Below are positions 15,061-27,829 of a stretch of DNA of 64,000 bases, piece after piece. The stretch's first letter is position 1. Each line of letters begins with the position of its first letter. A program made the position numbers and the translations under genes. The stretch is taken from the NCBI GenBank assembly GCA_023213395.1, contig CM041465.1, positions 74,097,741 to 74,161,740 of the forward strand, read 5' to 3'. Below the pieces are notes generated by a model. It was not told where the DNA came from. It saw only the letters and a list, made by a program, of their open reading frames with translations, and did no database searches. The DNA is from Cycas panzhihuaensis (taxonomy: Eukaryota > Cycadophyta).

Positions 15061-15199
15061 GGTCCACATAGCTTCCACTTAGGTAGGACCTAAGATAAAA
15101 CATTAGTGTACCAAGTGGGGAAGGAACCTCCTCTTAACCTCCACCATAAAGATTTTCTAGATGGGTTTAAAAGAACCATAACTTGGATAATATTTTGGA

Positions 15200-16045
15200 T
15201 AATGACTATAATAGAAGATCCACTCATTCACATAGGGTGAACTTTACTCTTATAAGTCAAGTTATGGAAACTCATGAGCCTCACACCTTTGAGGAGGCTA
15301 ATACTTTCGATGATTAGAAAAAATCCATGGAAGAAGAATACAATTCCATAATGAAGAATGATACATGGGAACTTGTTGATCTTCCTCCTAATAAGAAGAC
15401 TATTGGAACCAAATTGGTCTATAAGACTAAATTTAGATTTGACGGAATTGGTCTATATGATGTTGAGTTTGACTACCCATAAGGGTTGGGATGTTCATCG
15501 AATAGATGTCAAAAGTGTATTCCTTAATGGCTATATTGAAGAAGACATCTATGTCTATTATCTAAAAGGTTTTAAAGTTAGGGGGGAAGAACATAAAGTG
15601 TATAAACTAAAAAAGACACTTTATAGATTAAAACAAGTACCTAGGGTATGGTACTCTTAGATTAATAAATATTTTAGAGACCAAGGATTTGAAAGAACCA
15701 AATTACATCTAAACTTATATATCAAGATCAAAGGAGATTTCATCTTAATATTGGGACTTTATGTAGATGACCTTATCTATATAGGAAATAACTTCCACCT
15801 TTCACAAAAGTTCAAGGATGATATGTGTAAAGAATTTTAAATGACTAACTTGGGCTTGATATATTACTTTCTACAATTGAAAGTATGGCAAGATAATAAT
15901 AGCATTTTCATTTCCCAAATAAAGTAAACCTTAGACTTACTCCAAAAGTTAAAGATGAATGCTTGTAAAGCCTTAGCTACACCTACTAAATTTGGCATTA
16001 AGTTATCTAAATTTGATGATTCTGCACCAATGGATCCCACTCTTT
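15200..16045 (+). pseudogene. A reverse transcriptase (internally deleted, cut by B)
   Basis: The linker (THSHRVNFTLISQ, THEPHTFEEA) runs into the RT start (MKNDTWELVDLPPNKKT). After the TKFRFDG segment a stretch of RT is missing with a frame change. The frame picks up at HKGWDVHRIDVKSVFLNGY, followed by KKTLYRLKQVPR and the catalytic LYVDDLIYIG at about 15750. The end (FGIKL, DDSAPMDPTL) is cut by the 5' LTR of B at 16046. The last 139 bp are repeated after B. Confidence 0.88.
15907..16045 (+). repeat. 139-bp host duplication, left copy
   Basis: A-element sequence from TTCATTTCCCAAATAAA to CCCACTCTTT. It recurs at 21357-21495 on the other side of B with about 12 differences (about 91% identity). 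A normal copia insertion would duplicate only 5 bp. Confidence 0.92.
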
Positions 16046-16676
16046 TGTTGGATATTGTGACAACAATATTTTGGGGCTAAAATTTTGGCATGTTTTCGGT
16101 GTGGTTTCCCCCCCAAATCTTTCTCCGGGTTCCATATGGAACCCCTTGGGGGCCTATGGGGGGAGTGGAATGACCTGCACTAAGAGGGGGTTCAGGGGCG
16201 ATAGCCCTCGACCCAAAAAATTAGCCCTGTAAACCATATTAAAATGTAAAGAGAATTAAGGTTGTTCGATACAAATACCCTAGATTCTACAGTTGAGATT
16301 CATGCTTTGGATGTCCCTCTCATGTAGCCCATTTTAGGGCTTTTTTTATTATGTTGTATGTAATGTAATGTACTATGAAGAAGGTGGCGACTGGTTATTG
16401 TTCCTAAGAGTACTCTGCTACTGAGATGTACTGTTTCTCCATTTTACAACAATAAAGATCAATACCTTTCCTGTGTGGATGTTTCCCTAGCACACTGCTA
16501 GGGTTTTGCCACATTATATCAGGTGCATATGTGATGTTTGGCTTTCATTTGCATATTATTGTATTATCTCTATTTTTAGAACTTATATATAATTTTAAGT
16601 TTTAATTTCTATAACTAGTTGCAAGAATGCAATAGATCTTGGTGGCGGTTAAAGGGTTAGGACCTTGTATTCTTAA
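16046..16676 (+). repeat. 5' LTR of B
   Basis: Starts TGTTGGATATTGTGACAAC and ends near TTGTATTCTTA. It contains G-runs (GGGGG, GGGGGG) and a CTAGGGTTTTGCCAC segment, all shared with the 3' copy. The exact inner end is uncertain by a few bases because the 3' LTR end is fused to duplicated host DNA. Confidence 0.9.
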
Positions 16677-16680
16677 TAAG

Positions 16681-16693
16681 TGGTATCAGAGCC
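16681..16693 (+). other. Primer binding site of B
   Basis: TGGTATCAGAGCC, a perfect initiator-Met-tRNA site, a few bases after the 5' LTR. Confidence 0.93.
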
Positions 16694-16748
16694 ACTTTTG
16701 TTTTGCAATGAGTTTGTGAAGGTTTTGGTGTCAGATTTTCTACACCAA

Positions 16749-19700
16749 ATGGTGAAACTAGTAGGTGCAAAGTTTGAGGTGGAGAAATTCAATGGCAAGA
16801 ATAACTTTGAGTTGTGGAAGCTAAAAGTGCATGATATTCTTGTGCAGTAGGGTTTATACAAAGCCCTTGCAGGTAAATCGAAGAAACCTGCAGGGATGGA
16901 TAATGATGAATGGGATGACTTAGACAAAAAGGCACTTAGCACAATATGATTATGCTTGGCAGATGAAGTCTTGTTTAACATCGTAGGGGAGGAGAAAGCA
17001 ATAGGATTATGGACCCATTTGGAAGGCCTGTATATGAGCAAATTATTAACAAATCAAATCTATATGAAGAGGCAACTGTACTCATTACGAATGAAGGAAG
17101 GTACAAAAATTACTGACCATTTAAATATTTTCAATACTCTTATTTATCAGTTGACTAGTATCGATGTTAAAATTGAGGATGAGGATAAGGTTGTTATCTT
17201 GTTATGCTTATTACCTGAATCCTGGATTAATATTGTCACCTTAATTAGTTTTAGCACTACAGATGTATTAGATTATGATTCTGTTGTGAGTGCTTTGCTG
17301 ATGGAAGAAGTGCAGAGGAAATCTAGTCTTGAAACCTCCACACCAGAAGTTATGATGGTAAGGGGTAGAACGTTTGAGAGAGGACAAAACTCCAGGGATG
17401 CATCAAGGTCCAAGTCAAAGAGAAAAAAGAGTAAGCTGAGGTGTTAGCATTGTAATAAGACCGATCACCTTAAGAAGGATTGCTACAAAAGGAAGGAGTT
17501 TCAAAAATGGGAAGATCCTGCCAAGGAGGCAAATCAGGTGGAGTCAAATTAATATATAGATGATTATGTCTTGGTCACTTATAATGTTTCTCATTATCAC
17601 CATGACTGGTTATTAGATTTAGGTGCTTCACACCATATATGTCCACACAAGAGTTGTTTCTCATCATACCAACCTTTTAATGGTGGTGATGTGCTTATGG
17701 GAAATGAAGTTTCTTGTAAGACAGTGGGCATTGGTATCATCAGAATTAAGATGTTCGATGGGGTAGTCAGAACATTAACTGAGGTTAGACATGTACCTGA
17801 TTTAAAAAGGAACCTGATTTCCTTGGGTGAACTAGATTCGGGTGGTTTTAAGCATACAGGTCATGAAGGAGTCCTAAAGGTGTCAAAGGGTGCCTTGGTT
17901 ATTATGAAAGCCTTAAAGAAAGGAAATCTTTATATTTTAGTGGGAAGTATAGATGTTAGCCAAGCAGCTACAACATCAAAGATTGCAGAAGATTCAGCTC
18001 AGTTATGGCATCAGAGACTTGGGCACATGAGTGAGAGAGGACTTAAGGTATTGATAAACCGTAAGTTGCTTCCTAACTTGCAGCTTTTAGACTTGGCTTT
18101 CTGTAAACATTGTGTTTTTGGAAAATAGTGTAGACTCAGGTTTAAAGTAGGGAGTCACACTAGTAAAGGCATTCTGGATTACATACATTCAGATGTATGG
18201 AGACCAGCCCCTAAAATATCTTGTGGAGGATCATTATATTTTGTCATATTTATAGATGATTACTCCAGGAAGGTATGGGTCTATTTTTTGAGAAGGAAAT
18301 CTAAAGTGTTTAGTGTGTTTAAGCAGTTCAAGGATCTAGTTGAGAACAACACTGGTAGGACAATCAAATGTTTAAGAATTGACAATGGAGGTGAGTTCAA
18401 CTCTTTGGAATTTGAGAACTATTATAGAGAAGCTGGGATCGAAAGACACAAAACCACTAGTTATACTCCATAACAAAATGGCATTGCTGATCGCATGAAT
18501 AGGACACTCTTGGAAAGAGCAAGAAGCATGCTAAGTAATGCAGGAGTGGAGTAGGGCTTGTGGGCAGAAGTTGTTCAAACAGCTTGTTATCTGGTAAACA
18601 AGTGACCATCACTTGCAATAGATTGCAAGATTCCTGAAGAGGTATGGACTGGACATCCATGCGATTATTCAAATTTAAAAGTCTTTGGTTGTGATGCTTA
18701 TGCCTAGATTGACAAAAGTAAACATTCAAAGTTAGACCCAAAATCCAAGAGATATATCTTTGTTAGTTATGGTGATAAGGATGGTGTGAAGGGATACAGG
18801 TTGTGGGATCCTACTGCCCACAAAATCACCATTAATAGAGATGTTGTATTTGATGAATCTCCCCTTGTAAAATCAGACAGTAGAGAAGTTGAAATAAAAT
18901 AGGAGCAACAAGCTAAACATCAACAAGTCAAGTTTGAAATGCAGTCATCTGTGGAATCAGAAGAGCATGAAGATCTTTTTAAAGATGAATTAGTAGCAGA
19001 TTCATAGGAGTATGTGGACACTCCTCTACCAACAGTTAGAAGATCTATACGAGTTAGTCATCCACCTGACATGTACATCCCTTCTATTTCTATTGCTTTG
19101 GTTTCTAATGATGGTGAGCCCACATGTTATCAGGAAGCAGTAGATGATATCCATGGTGAGAAGTGGAAAAGGGCTATGCAGGAAGAGATAGATACTTTAA
19201 AGAAAAATAATTCATGGGACTTGGTAGAACTTCCACATGGCAAGAAGACTGTTGGTTGTAGGTGGGTTTTCCAAAAGAAAATAGATGTTAATGGAAAGGT
19301 TGATAAATACATGGCAAGACTGGTGGTTAAAGGTTTTACACAAAAAGAAGGTATTAAATTTCATGAGATCTTTTCACTAGTTGTCAAACTTATTTCAATT
19401 CAAGTGTTGTTAGCATTGGTAGCTTCTCTCGATTTAGAGTTGGAGCAGTTAGATGTAAAAACAACTTTTCTATATGGAGATTTAGATGAAGAGATCTATA
19501 TAGATCAACCAGAAGGGTTTATACAACATGGCAGGAAAAGACTTGTTTACAGGCTCAGGAAATCATTGTATGGCCTAAAGCAATCACCCAGGCAGTGGTA
19601 CAAGAAATTTGATGCCTTTATGGACGGTCAAAATTTTAAAAGAAGTGAGTATGATCATTGTGTTTACTTTAAATTTATGGATAATGGCTTATTTATTATC

Positions 19701-20663
19701 TTGGTATTATATGTTGATGACATGCTGGTTGCAAGCAAGAGCATGGAAGAAATCAATAAGCTAAAGGCTTATTTGGCTATGACTTTTAATATGAAGGATC
19801 TAAGAGCTACAAAACAAATCTTAGGCATGGAGATACATAGAGATAGGAAAAATAGTAAGCTATGGTTATCACAACATAAATATGTGGAGAAGGTGCTAAC
19901 CAGGTTTGGTATGGAAAATGTGAAACCAGTGAGCATCCCATTGGCTTCCCACTTCAAGCTTTCTTTGAATATGAGTCCTAGTAGTGAAGAAGAAAAGGCT
20001 TATATGTCTCGTGTGCCTTATGCTAGTGTAGTAGGAGGTTTGATGTATGCCATGGTATGTACAAGACCTGATATTTCACATGCAGTTGGTGTAGTTAGTA
20101 GATTTATGGAAAATCCAAGAAAGGAACATTGGGCTGCAGTGAAATGGGTGCTTTGGTATTTGAGAGGCACGAGTGACTACTGTATCACCTTTGGAGTGCA
20201 GTGTCGTGTTTATGGATATGTCAATTCAAACTTTGTAAGAGATTTAGACAAAAGAAGGTCTACTTTAGGTTATGTTTTTACTCTTGCAAATGGTCCAGTT
20301 AGTTGGATGTCCAAATTACAGAGCATAATTACACTGTCAACCACGTAAGTTGTATATGTTACTGCAACACACGCTTGTAAAGAAGCAATTTGGTTACAGG
20401 GTCTATTGGTTGAGCTTGGAAGGAGATAAGAAAATGTAAAGGTATTTTGTGACAGTCAAAGTGCCATTTACTTAGCCAAGAATCCAACTTATCACAGTAG
20501 AACAAAGCATATTACTCTTAAGTACTATTTTGTTAGACAGGTTGTGGAACTAGGTGGAGTGGCACTTGAGAAGATTCACACCAATCAGAATTGTGCTGAT
20601 ATATTCACAAAACTAGTACCATTAGAGAAGTTCAAATGGTGTTCAACTTCTCTTGGCTTATAG
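16749..20663 (+). pseudogene. B gag-pol, one frame with 13 premature stops
   Basis: ATG at 16749 (MVKLVGAKFEVEKFNG) to TAG at 20661: 1305 codons without a net frameshift. Gag holds LWKLKVHDIL; the knuckle at 17445-17490 has HCNKTDHLKKDC. Protease: WLLDLGASHHICP (DLGA for DSGA). Integrase: LWHQRLGHMSERG, FIDDYSRKVWVYFL, LRIDNGGEFNS, then a stop before QNG. RT: GCRWVFQKK, QLDVKTTFLYGDL, SLYGLKQSPRQWY and catalytic LYVDDMLVAS. RNase H: STLGYVFTL and CDSQSAIYLAKNPTYHSRTKHI. Internal stops start at 16848, 16947, 17445, 17550, 18126, 18471, 18552, 18603, 18705, 18900, 19005, 20346 and 20427. Longest open part 19014-20348. Confidence 0.95.
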
Positions 20664-20719
20664 AAAAGATGATAAAGGGTCCAGGAAAGGTACCAGGTAA
20701 TTGTTGTCAAGGTGGAAAT

Positions 20720-21360
20720 TATTGGATATTATGACAACAATATTTTAGGGCTAAAATTTTGGCATGTTTTCAGCACAGTTTCCCCCCCTAATATTTCTCA
20801 GGGGGTTCCAAGGAGGGCAGGAGCCCCCCTTGGCCAAGGGGTGTGGGGGGAGTGGAACGCCCCCCGCTAAGAGGGGGTTTAGGGGTGATAGCCCCTAACC
20901 TGAAAAATTAGCCCTGTAAACCATATTAAAATGTAAAGAGAATCAGGGTCATTCGATACAAATACCCTAGATTCTACGGTTGAGATTCATGCCTTGAATG
21001 TCCCTCTCATGTAGCCTGCTTTAGGGCTTTTCTTATTATGTTGTATGTAATGTAATGTACTGTGAAGAGGGCGACAGCTGGTTGTTGTTCTTGAGAGCAC
21101 TCTACTACTGAGATGCACTATTTCTCCATTCTACACTAATAAATATTGATACCTTTCCTATATGGATGTTTTCCTAACACACTGCTAGGGTTTTACCACG
21201 TTATATCAGGTGCATATGTGATGTTTAGCTTTCATTTTCATGTTATTGTATTATCTTTGTTTATAGAACTTGCACGTAATTTTAAGTTTCGATTTCTATA
21301 ACTAGTTGCAAGAATGCAATAGATCTTGGTGGCGGTTAAAGGGTTGGGACCTTGTATTCA
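20720..21360 (+). repeat. 3' LTR of B
   Basis: Starts TATTGGATATTATGAC (TG changed to TA), preceded by the purine-rich AAGGTGGAAAT. It ends CTTGTATTCA and passes directly into TTTCCCAAATAAA of host A, sharing TTCA with the host at the junction. Confidence 0.9.
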
Positions 21361-21495
21361 TTTCCCAAATAAATTATACCTTAGACTTACTCCAAAAGTT
21401 TAAGATGAATGATTGTAAAGCCTTATCTACACCTGCTAAATTTGGCATTAAGCTATATGAACTTGATGATTCTGCACCAGTGGATCCCACTCTTT
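21357..21495 (+). repeat. 139-bp host duplication, right copy
   Basis: Second copy of 15907-16045. Host A continues from it without a break into RNase H, so this copy carries the undisturbed right flank. Confidence 0.92.
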
Positions 21496-22165
21496 ATAGA
21501 TAATTGATTGGTAGCCTAATATAGTTAACATCAATATAACTTAACATTATGCACTCGGTTAGTGTTGTATCAAGGTTCATGTAAGAACCTAAATCCACTC
21601 ATTGGTAAGTAGCTAAGAGGATTTTATGATAATTAAAAGGTACAATAGATTATGGATTACGCTAGAAATCTTCACCAAGCTTCAGGTTGATTGGATATAC
21701 AGACTCTTATTGGGTAGCATATATTAATGACAAAAAATCTACTTTAGGGTCTACATTCAATTTAGGTTCAACAACTATTGCATGGAGCATAAAGAAATAG
21801 AATATGGTTTCCTTATTTTCAGTAGAAGTGGGATACAAAGTAGCAATTTCAAGTGTATATGAGATATTATGGTTACGACGACTTCTATATGATCTTCAAA
21901 TGGAACAAAAAGGCCCTACCAAGATTTGGTGTGATAATCAAAGCACCATTTAAATGATTCAAAATCTAGTTTTCTATGATAGAACTAAGCATATTGAGAC
22001 TCAACATCACTTCATTTGGGAATTGATACAAGAAGGTAAAATTAAGTTGGTGTATTATAGCACAAAAAATTAAATTACAAATATCTTCACAAAGGTATTG
22101 GAAAAATCAAGTTCCATAAATTTAGAGAGAAACTTGGAGCTATATATAATTGGATATTATGGGGG
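21496..22165 (+). pseudogene. A RNase H end and polypurine tract
   Basis: Continuation of pol after B: LIGSLI, a segment resembling VVSRFM, and the RNase H core around AVEVGYKVAISS and WCDNQST-like sequence at about 21930-21960. A RTKHIETQHHF segment follows, then a C-terminal tail related to FREKLGAIY at about 22120. Stops are frequent. Just before the 3' LTR is ATTATGGGGGAGAA (about 22156-22169), the plus-strand primer, identical to the one in F. Confidence 0.8.
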
Positions 22166-22169
22166 AGAA

Positions 22170-22483
22170 TGCTATAATAATGTCCATTATATTTAATCTA
22201 TGTGCAATTAGACCTTGGAAACCAGCGAGCCATCATCAACCATCTCCAAGCCATCATAAGCTATCCTCAAACTGACAAGGTAAGTTTATACTTTTAATTT
22301 ATTATTTTTTAATTTTTAGACTAATGGTCGGGTAGAGGCAGACTCCCACCTCCCCACAACTATAAATAATATGGGTGTACCACCCAAGTATTTTTCAACA
22401 CTGCCACCAAATATCAAAGATTTATTATAATGTTTTAACTTTGGATTGATGTGTAATGACCTGCTCTATCCTCTGTGCTCTTA
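22170..22483 (+). repeat. 3' LTR of A
   Basis: TGCTATAATAATGTCC to GTGCTCTTA, same length as the 5' copy. It is followed by the target copy GGAAT at 22484-22488. The terminal CA is TA here. Confidence 0.95.
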
Positions 22484-22488
22484 GGAAT

Positions 22489-24962
22489 ATGCCAATTATT
22501 ATTAAGATATGACCAAATTAAGGGTACATTTATAGTATGAAGGTTTAAATCAATAGTAAACGCATTTTATTACATTTTTTATGGATGTATTTTATGCATG
22601 TGGCACCTACTTTGATCATGTAGGTTTTCTTGAATGAGTCCATATTTGTGAAGAAGAGGTTTGGTACTTTGGGTTCCTTGTGTTAGGACTAATTACCTTG
22701 CATTAGTGGATAGAGTAGTAGTAGATATAGTTAGATGTAGACATCATGTTTAATCTATTTTAGATTTATGGAAGCCATTGCAAATGTCTTCGTAAGGGAT
22801 TCAACATTATAGAGAACTAATTCTCTTAAGTTTTTTAATTGTTTTCAATCACCATTGAGTTATTTTGACTAGTTTTTATGCTAAGCTAGATATATTAAAA
22901 AGGAGAAATTATATAGAAAATTAATACAAAAGATAAGAGCATGGAAGACCCATTGAGGAATTTAGATTTTTATCCATGGATGGTTTTATAAAACTTTTCA
23001 ATGGAACGGTTTTTTTATATTACGTTACTATGATATTTAAAATTATTTAGTATTAGGGTGGCTATGCATTGAAATCTTAGGTCAAATAATGGTTGTGATA
23101 AAAGAGGAATGTTGAAAAATGATGCCTAAAAGGAAACCCTTTGGAAAATCAATAATGTTCATTATTGTTTCCATTTTAAAAGTAACTATTTATTGGATAA
23201 TTCTATGTTTTCTATTAATTTTTGGGTTATGAGGCTATAAGAATGTTTTTGGGTTAGTGGCCAATATGTTTATTATGGCTTATTTTATGTTTGGTAAAAT
23301 AACTCATTATAATCTCACGTAGCTTGTGTTTTCTATCTCCATTAAAAATGTCATTTTTTAAGTGTTTGCAATTATTTTTATATTGATCAAGGGTTTTATT
23401 AATTGTATATTTCTTTTTAAAGGTAGATATGCTATTTGGCAACATAAATCAGAAAATTCTTTGGTTCTAAATCTTGCCATAGAGGCCTACACAATCAACA
23501 TACAATTTAAAAATCTAAATGGCATGTTGGATGAGCTCACATTGATGTTTTCCTCTATTTTCTATATTTTTTTCTTGATTTGGGGTTACATAGAAAATTT
23601 TGAGATATTATTATGCTATAGGAAGGTCTTACCTTTCAAATTTTGGTTTTAATTATATTAAAAAAAAAAAAAAAACACGACTTTATTGGTATTTTAGGCA
23701 ATTTTATGATGTTGGATCTCCATTTTTTTGTACTTTTCTTAGTAACAAGGTTACATATCAATTCAAGAGGCTCTATGATGTAGAGAAAAACTTAGATATG
23801 TAATTTTTTGTGTTAAACATGATCAAAATTTGACGAAATACATTATCGAACCCTTCACGCGTGTGTGTATGCTGAATGAAAAAAATAATAAAATCTTTTA
23901 TTTTTACAAAGTTAACATTTGATTAAATTATATTTAATATGCCTAGCCTATATCCACCTTTTTTTTATGGTCACATGGTGTTTTATTATGATAAGTGTAA
24001 AAAAAATTGAAGTGTTAAAGCGATTTTTTATCCTAATTCTACTTTTTTATGATAGGTAGTCACTCTTTCTTGGTTTATCTTGAGTGTATTATGATAGAAG
24101 TTTAATCTATATAAATAATTGGAAATATGATTTAGATATAGATAAGTTTATAAGGTATGATTTGGTGATGTTTTGATAGATATTTTAATGGCCAAAATTA
24201 GCGAATTAAAATTTGGCATGTTCACAGGGTTATTTTTTCCAGCAATTTAAAGTACGATTTGGATTTCTCTTAATAATTTAAGGGTTCTTGAGTGTATAAT
24301 GATGCTTATAGATGTTTGAAAATGATTCTCCTTAGTTTATTATTACTTATTTATGGAAGAGATAGAAATTATTTGTTCCATATAAATTAATTTCTTTAAA
24401 GATGATAAGAAAAAAATTTCCTTTATTGAAAGAGAGAAATGATATTTTGATGATTCTGTTGGCTTTAGGATTATTTTATTAGCTCAAAAATCATTTGATG
24501 ACCCTAACATAGTGGGAACCCATTATTTCTAATAGAGAGAAAAGTGAAATGTACTAATTTTATTGCTTATTTTGAGTTATTTAAAGACTAAAGTTGTTGA
24601 AGTACTTTTGCGACAGAACAAGGGTCAAGATTTAATATTATGGTTAGGACCAACTACTAAGTCAAGATTTGGTATTGTTAATTAGACCAACCAATGTATC
24701 AATATGTAATGTTGATAAGATAACTAAACTAAGTATTAGAAGTTCTTAATAGAAATATGGTAGATGTAATGATTAGTTACCCATATAGTTTGGTAGATTG
24801 TCATCACTTTATATAGATACCAATAATTAGATAAAGGATGAAAAAAGCTTGTAAATTAAAATGAGCTTCTTACTTAAAGTTAATAATTATTTTTGTTAAA
24901 AATGAAGATAAAATATTTATATAACATTGTATTTTTATATATAATTAAATATTATAAGGGGG
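22489..24962 (+). other. Interior of D after copia A; no gene recognised
   Basis: About 2.5 kb, AT-rich, with a poly(A) run at about 23660-23675 and no ORF that looks like a known protein. Short open stretches at 23254-23445, 23362-23652 and 23600-23803 are low-complexity and overlap on both strands, so I do not call them. It ends in the purine-rich AAGGGGG before the 3' LTR of D. Confidence 0.6.
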
Positions 24963-25346
24963 TGTTATGAAAACTATTTAATTATTAGTAGAAACCCCCC
25001 CTCATATGTAATCATGAATATGTGAGTGTATGAAGAGTTATAAAAATCTTACTTGTTCATATGCACTCTTATATATCTCCATAAAAGTTATCAAATGCAA
25101 TTAGGCATTCATGAAATATTTGTATTTATAACTATGTTTCTCTTATAATACCATATTTGGAGATGATCATTTTCTACTAATTTTATTGCCTTATGTATTA
25201 ATGCTTATTTTATCTTTCTTATGCTTATTATTATATATCTTTACCTTATATATATGTATATTGATTGTATACTTATATGTCCATATGTATGTTAATGTTA
25301 TATTTTAAATATGGTATTAAAGCAGTTATGATCTATTTTTTTCATA
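24963..25346 (+). repeat. 3' LTR of D
   Basis: TGTTATGAAAAC to TTTTTTTCATA, about 384 bp, aligned to 8400-8792. It is followed by TATTT, the second target copy, and then by G1 coding. Confidence 0.75.
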
Positions 25347-25351
25347 TATTT

Positions 25352-26114
25352 TAAGAGTAACATTACAAAATAAGACACTATATAGACTCATATCCATGGA
25401 AAATAAGGGGACAAAGAAGTAAATCAATGAATTATTTAAGAAAGGCTTTATTCGAGAAAGTATAATTCCTTATGATATACCTATAGTATTAGTACTAAAA
25501 GAGGGGAGTAAATTAAGATTGTGTGTTAATATTAGGGCTTTGAATAGGATTACAATATAGTACAAGTACCAAATCTTAAGGACAAATGATATGCTAGATT
25601 ACTTAGCAAGAGCTAAAGTGCTTTCTAAGATTAATTTAAGGAGAATACATAATCAAAGTAAGATAAAGTTGGGGATGAATGGAAAATAAGTTTCAAGACC
25701 AATGAGGGTTTGCTTGAACAGCTTGTGATGAAATTTGGTCTTTCAAATACACCAAGAACCTTCATGAGAACCATGAACCATGTATTTAAAATATACATTA
25801 GTAAGTTTATTACAATATACTTTGATGTTATTCTTATTTTCAATAAAAGTTCAGCATAATATATGCATCATTTAAGGATGGTAATAGATAGATTAAGAGA
25901 GGAGAAGTTATCTATTGACCTTGAGAATAATTATTTTTACTAAGAGAAGCTTGTGTTTCTTAGTAATGTGATTTCTATAGAAGGTGAAAACATGGACCTA
26001 AAAATGGTTAGTGCCATATTAGGGTGGCCTACACCGTAAATATCTATAAAGGTTAGGAATTTCCATGGTTTTGTGAACTTATTTAAGAAGTTTATAAAAA
26101 ATTATAGTAGTCTT
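25352..26114 (+). pseudogene. G1 reverse transcriptase fragment
   Basis: Continues the G1 frame cut at 8399. RT motifs: [57 protein letters not shown]. At about 25810-25835 the catalytic YxDD reads YFDV, so the second Asp is lost. It ends at the fingers/thumb-to-RNase H boundary (about 26060-26114), where G2 is inserted. The frame resumes after G2 at 35580. Several stops. Confidence 0.85.
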
Positions 26115-26345
26115 TATTATCACCCTCTTTAATAGAAGCAATAGAATAGTATCCCTCTTGGAGGTGAAGAGACCTTTGAAATACTACTAAGGCAATCACC
26201 AGAGGTATGAAACAAAAAATAAAATGACAATCCTTGAGTATAATATGGGTATTTATAGTCACCTAACTTAATCTAAGATTTCCCCTCTAAAATACTAGCT
26301 TCTTAATTATTAATTATTCTAACTTCCCTATATTAAAAGGATGCT
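26115..26345 (-). repeat. 3' LTR of G2
   Basis: Aligns with 35344-35574; shared blocks include GGATATTTATAGTCAC-like and TTCCTAATTATTAATTAT-like sequence. The inner edge is uncertain by a few bases. Confidence 0.8.
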
Positions 26346-26399
26346 TTACCTTTAAAGCATTGAGACATATAGGTTCTATTAATGCTAACTTTCATCCTT

Positions 26400-27575
26400 C
26401 TAAATAACATCCTTCTCTTCCAAGCTTTTCCATTTTATTATACATTCTTTGATTTGTCTTATCCATAATTACTTGATCTTAATATTAAAAATTCCTTTTG
26501 GTTATAAAATTAGTGATCCTTTGTCATCTCTAATAGAGTGAGTTGTAATATAATAATATCCTGATGTTAAATCAAATTTTGTGAACAACTATGCTTTATG
26601 TAATTCATCTAATTGGTCATTAATTTATAGCATTGGGTAATGTTTTTTTATTATTACCTTGTTTAGTAGCTTGTAATCTATATACATCTAGTAAGAGCCA
26701 TCATTTTTGGGTACTAATATGATTAGAGTAGCAAAAGTTCTTTAGCTTAAAATAATTATAACTTGCTTTAATAACTCATGTATAAATTTCTTAATGATTA
26801 CCTTGTGATGGTGGGGTGGCCATAAGGCTGAATATTAATAGGTGTTATGCTTGGTTATAACTCCATGAATTATTCCATCTCTCTATCTAGTGAAAGTTCC
26901 TTTAGGAGATCTTAAAGGAACTTCAGTGTTCTTGTAAGATGACTTACATGGCTAGGTGAATTTTTATTTCTACTTTTATAGGTGCTAATATTGAATTATA
27001 ACTAATAATATAACTTGGGGCTCATTTTCTCAAGATCTTCTTCATCTAATTTGAAGATATTATTTGTTTGGAATTTATGGGAGTGGTTTTCAACCTATAC
27101 TTTCTTTTATTTTGGATAAATATTATAAATAATTATTTGTAATTCATTAGAAACATCCCTAGTATTTTAAACTATTGTACCCTTAACACTACATTAACTC
27201 CCTCAAGTTGCATTACGAATGTTGTAGATTATAAGGAATACTCTTTTATTATTAATGGGACCTTAGGGAAAATTCTACCATAAGGCATAGTCTTTACTCC
27301 TGTGATATACACTAGAAATTATTTATATAGGGAAACTTGTAATCTTGTTTATTCGATTATTTATTTTCTAATAAAATAATAAGCACTTCCACCATCCACT
27401 AGTACTGTGACCTTATTATTCTTGATTATTTTATGGAGTCATAACATCTATGATGATGTGATAATTGTAATTATAGCTTGAAATGTGATTTTAACTCCTT
27501 TAGTATCCATATCTTCCTTAGGGTCTAATTCCTTTTTAATTTACTCAACTTCTAGGTTTGGAACATTAGCTTATG
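26400..27575 (-). pseudogene. G2 protease and partial RT
   Basis: On the minus strand 27575-27150 contains a protease (VTVLVDGGSAYYFI; the active site reads DGG). 26800-26480 contains the RT start (VPKNDGSYWMYIDYKLLNK, LFTKFDLTSGYYYI). The RT palm YxDD, RNase H and integrase are absent; the 3' LTR follows. Frequent stops. Confidence 0.78.
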
Positions 27576-27829
27576 CTTCCTCCACTATTTTTTTTTTATT
27601 AGGTAAAATAAATAATTATGGGTTCTAAACATAGGATCCCCCAACCTTATATATCAATAACATTTATAGACCTATGTATATATTGGCCATGACAAGCCCA
27701 CAACCAAACTTGAAACACCGAAAAAAATAAACTAAATTAAGCTAGGACAAGCCCCTTGGCTAGCTTTACTGTTGCTCACAAACCTTTTCCCCTCAACCAG
27801 TGTCATAGATTCCTCCAGGATATCATCCC

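Larger units (their letters stand above)
16046..21360 (+). mobile_element. B: Ty1/copia retrotransposon inside A
   Basis: LTRs at 16046-16676 and 20720-21360 (roughly 90% identical), PBS at 16681, one gag-pol frame at 16749-20663, polypurine stretch AAGGTGGAAAT before the 3' LTR. Domain order is protease, integrase, RT, RNase H, so copia; protein motifs resemble the Tnt1/Tork group, which is inference. It sits in the RNase H part of A and is younger than A. No 5-bp target duplication is visible; a 139-bp duplication of host sequence flanks it. Confidence 0.95.

Noticed and set aside
22489-24962. Possible host gene or captured exon in the interior of D
   Set aside because: No recognisable protein, no consistent codon pattern, stops in all frames; short open stretches overlap on opposite strands.
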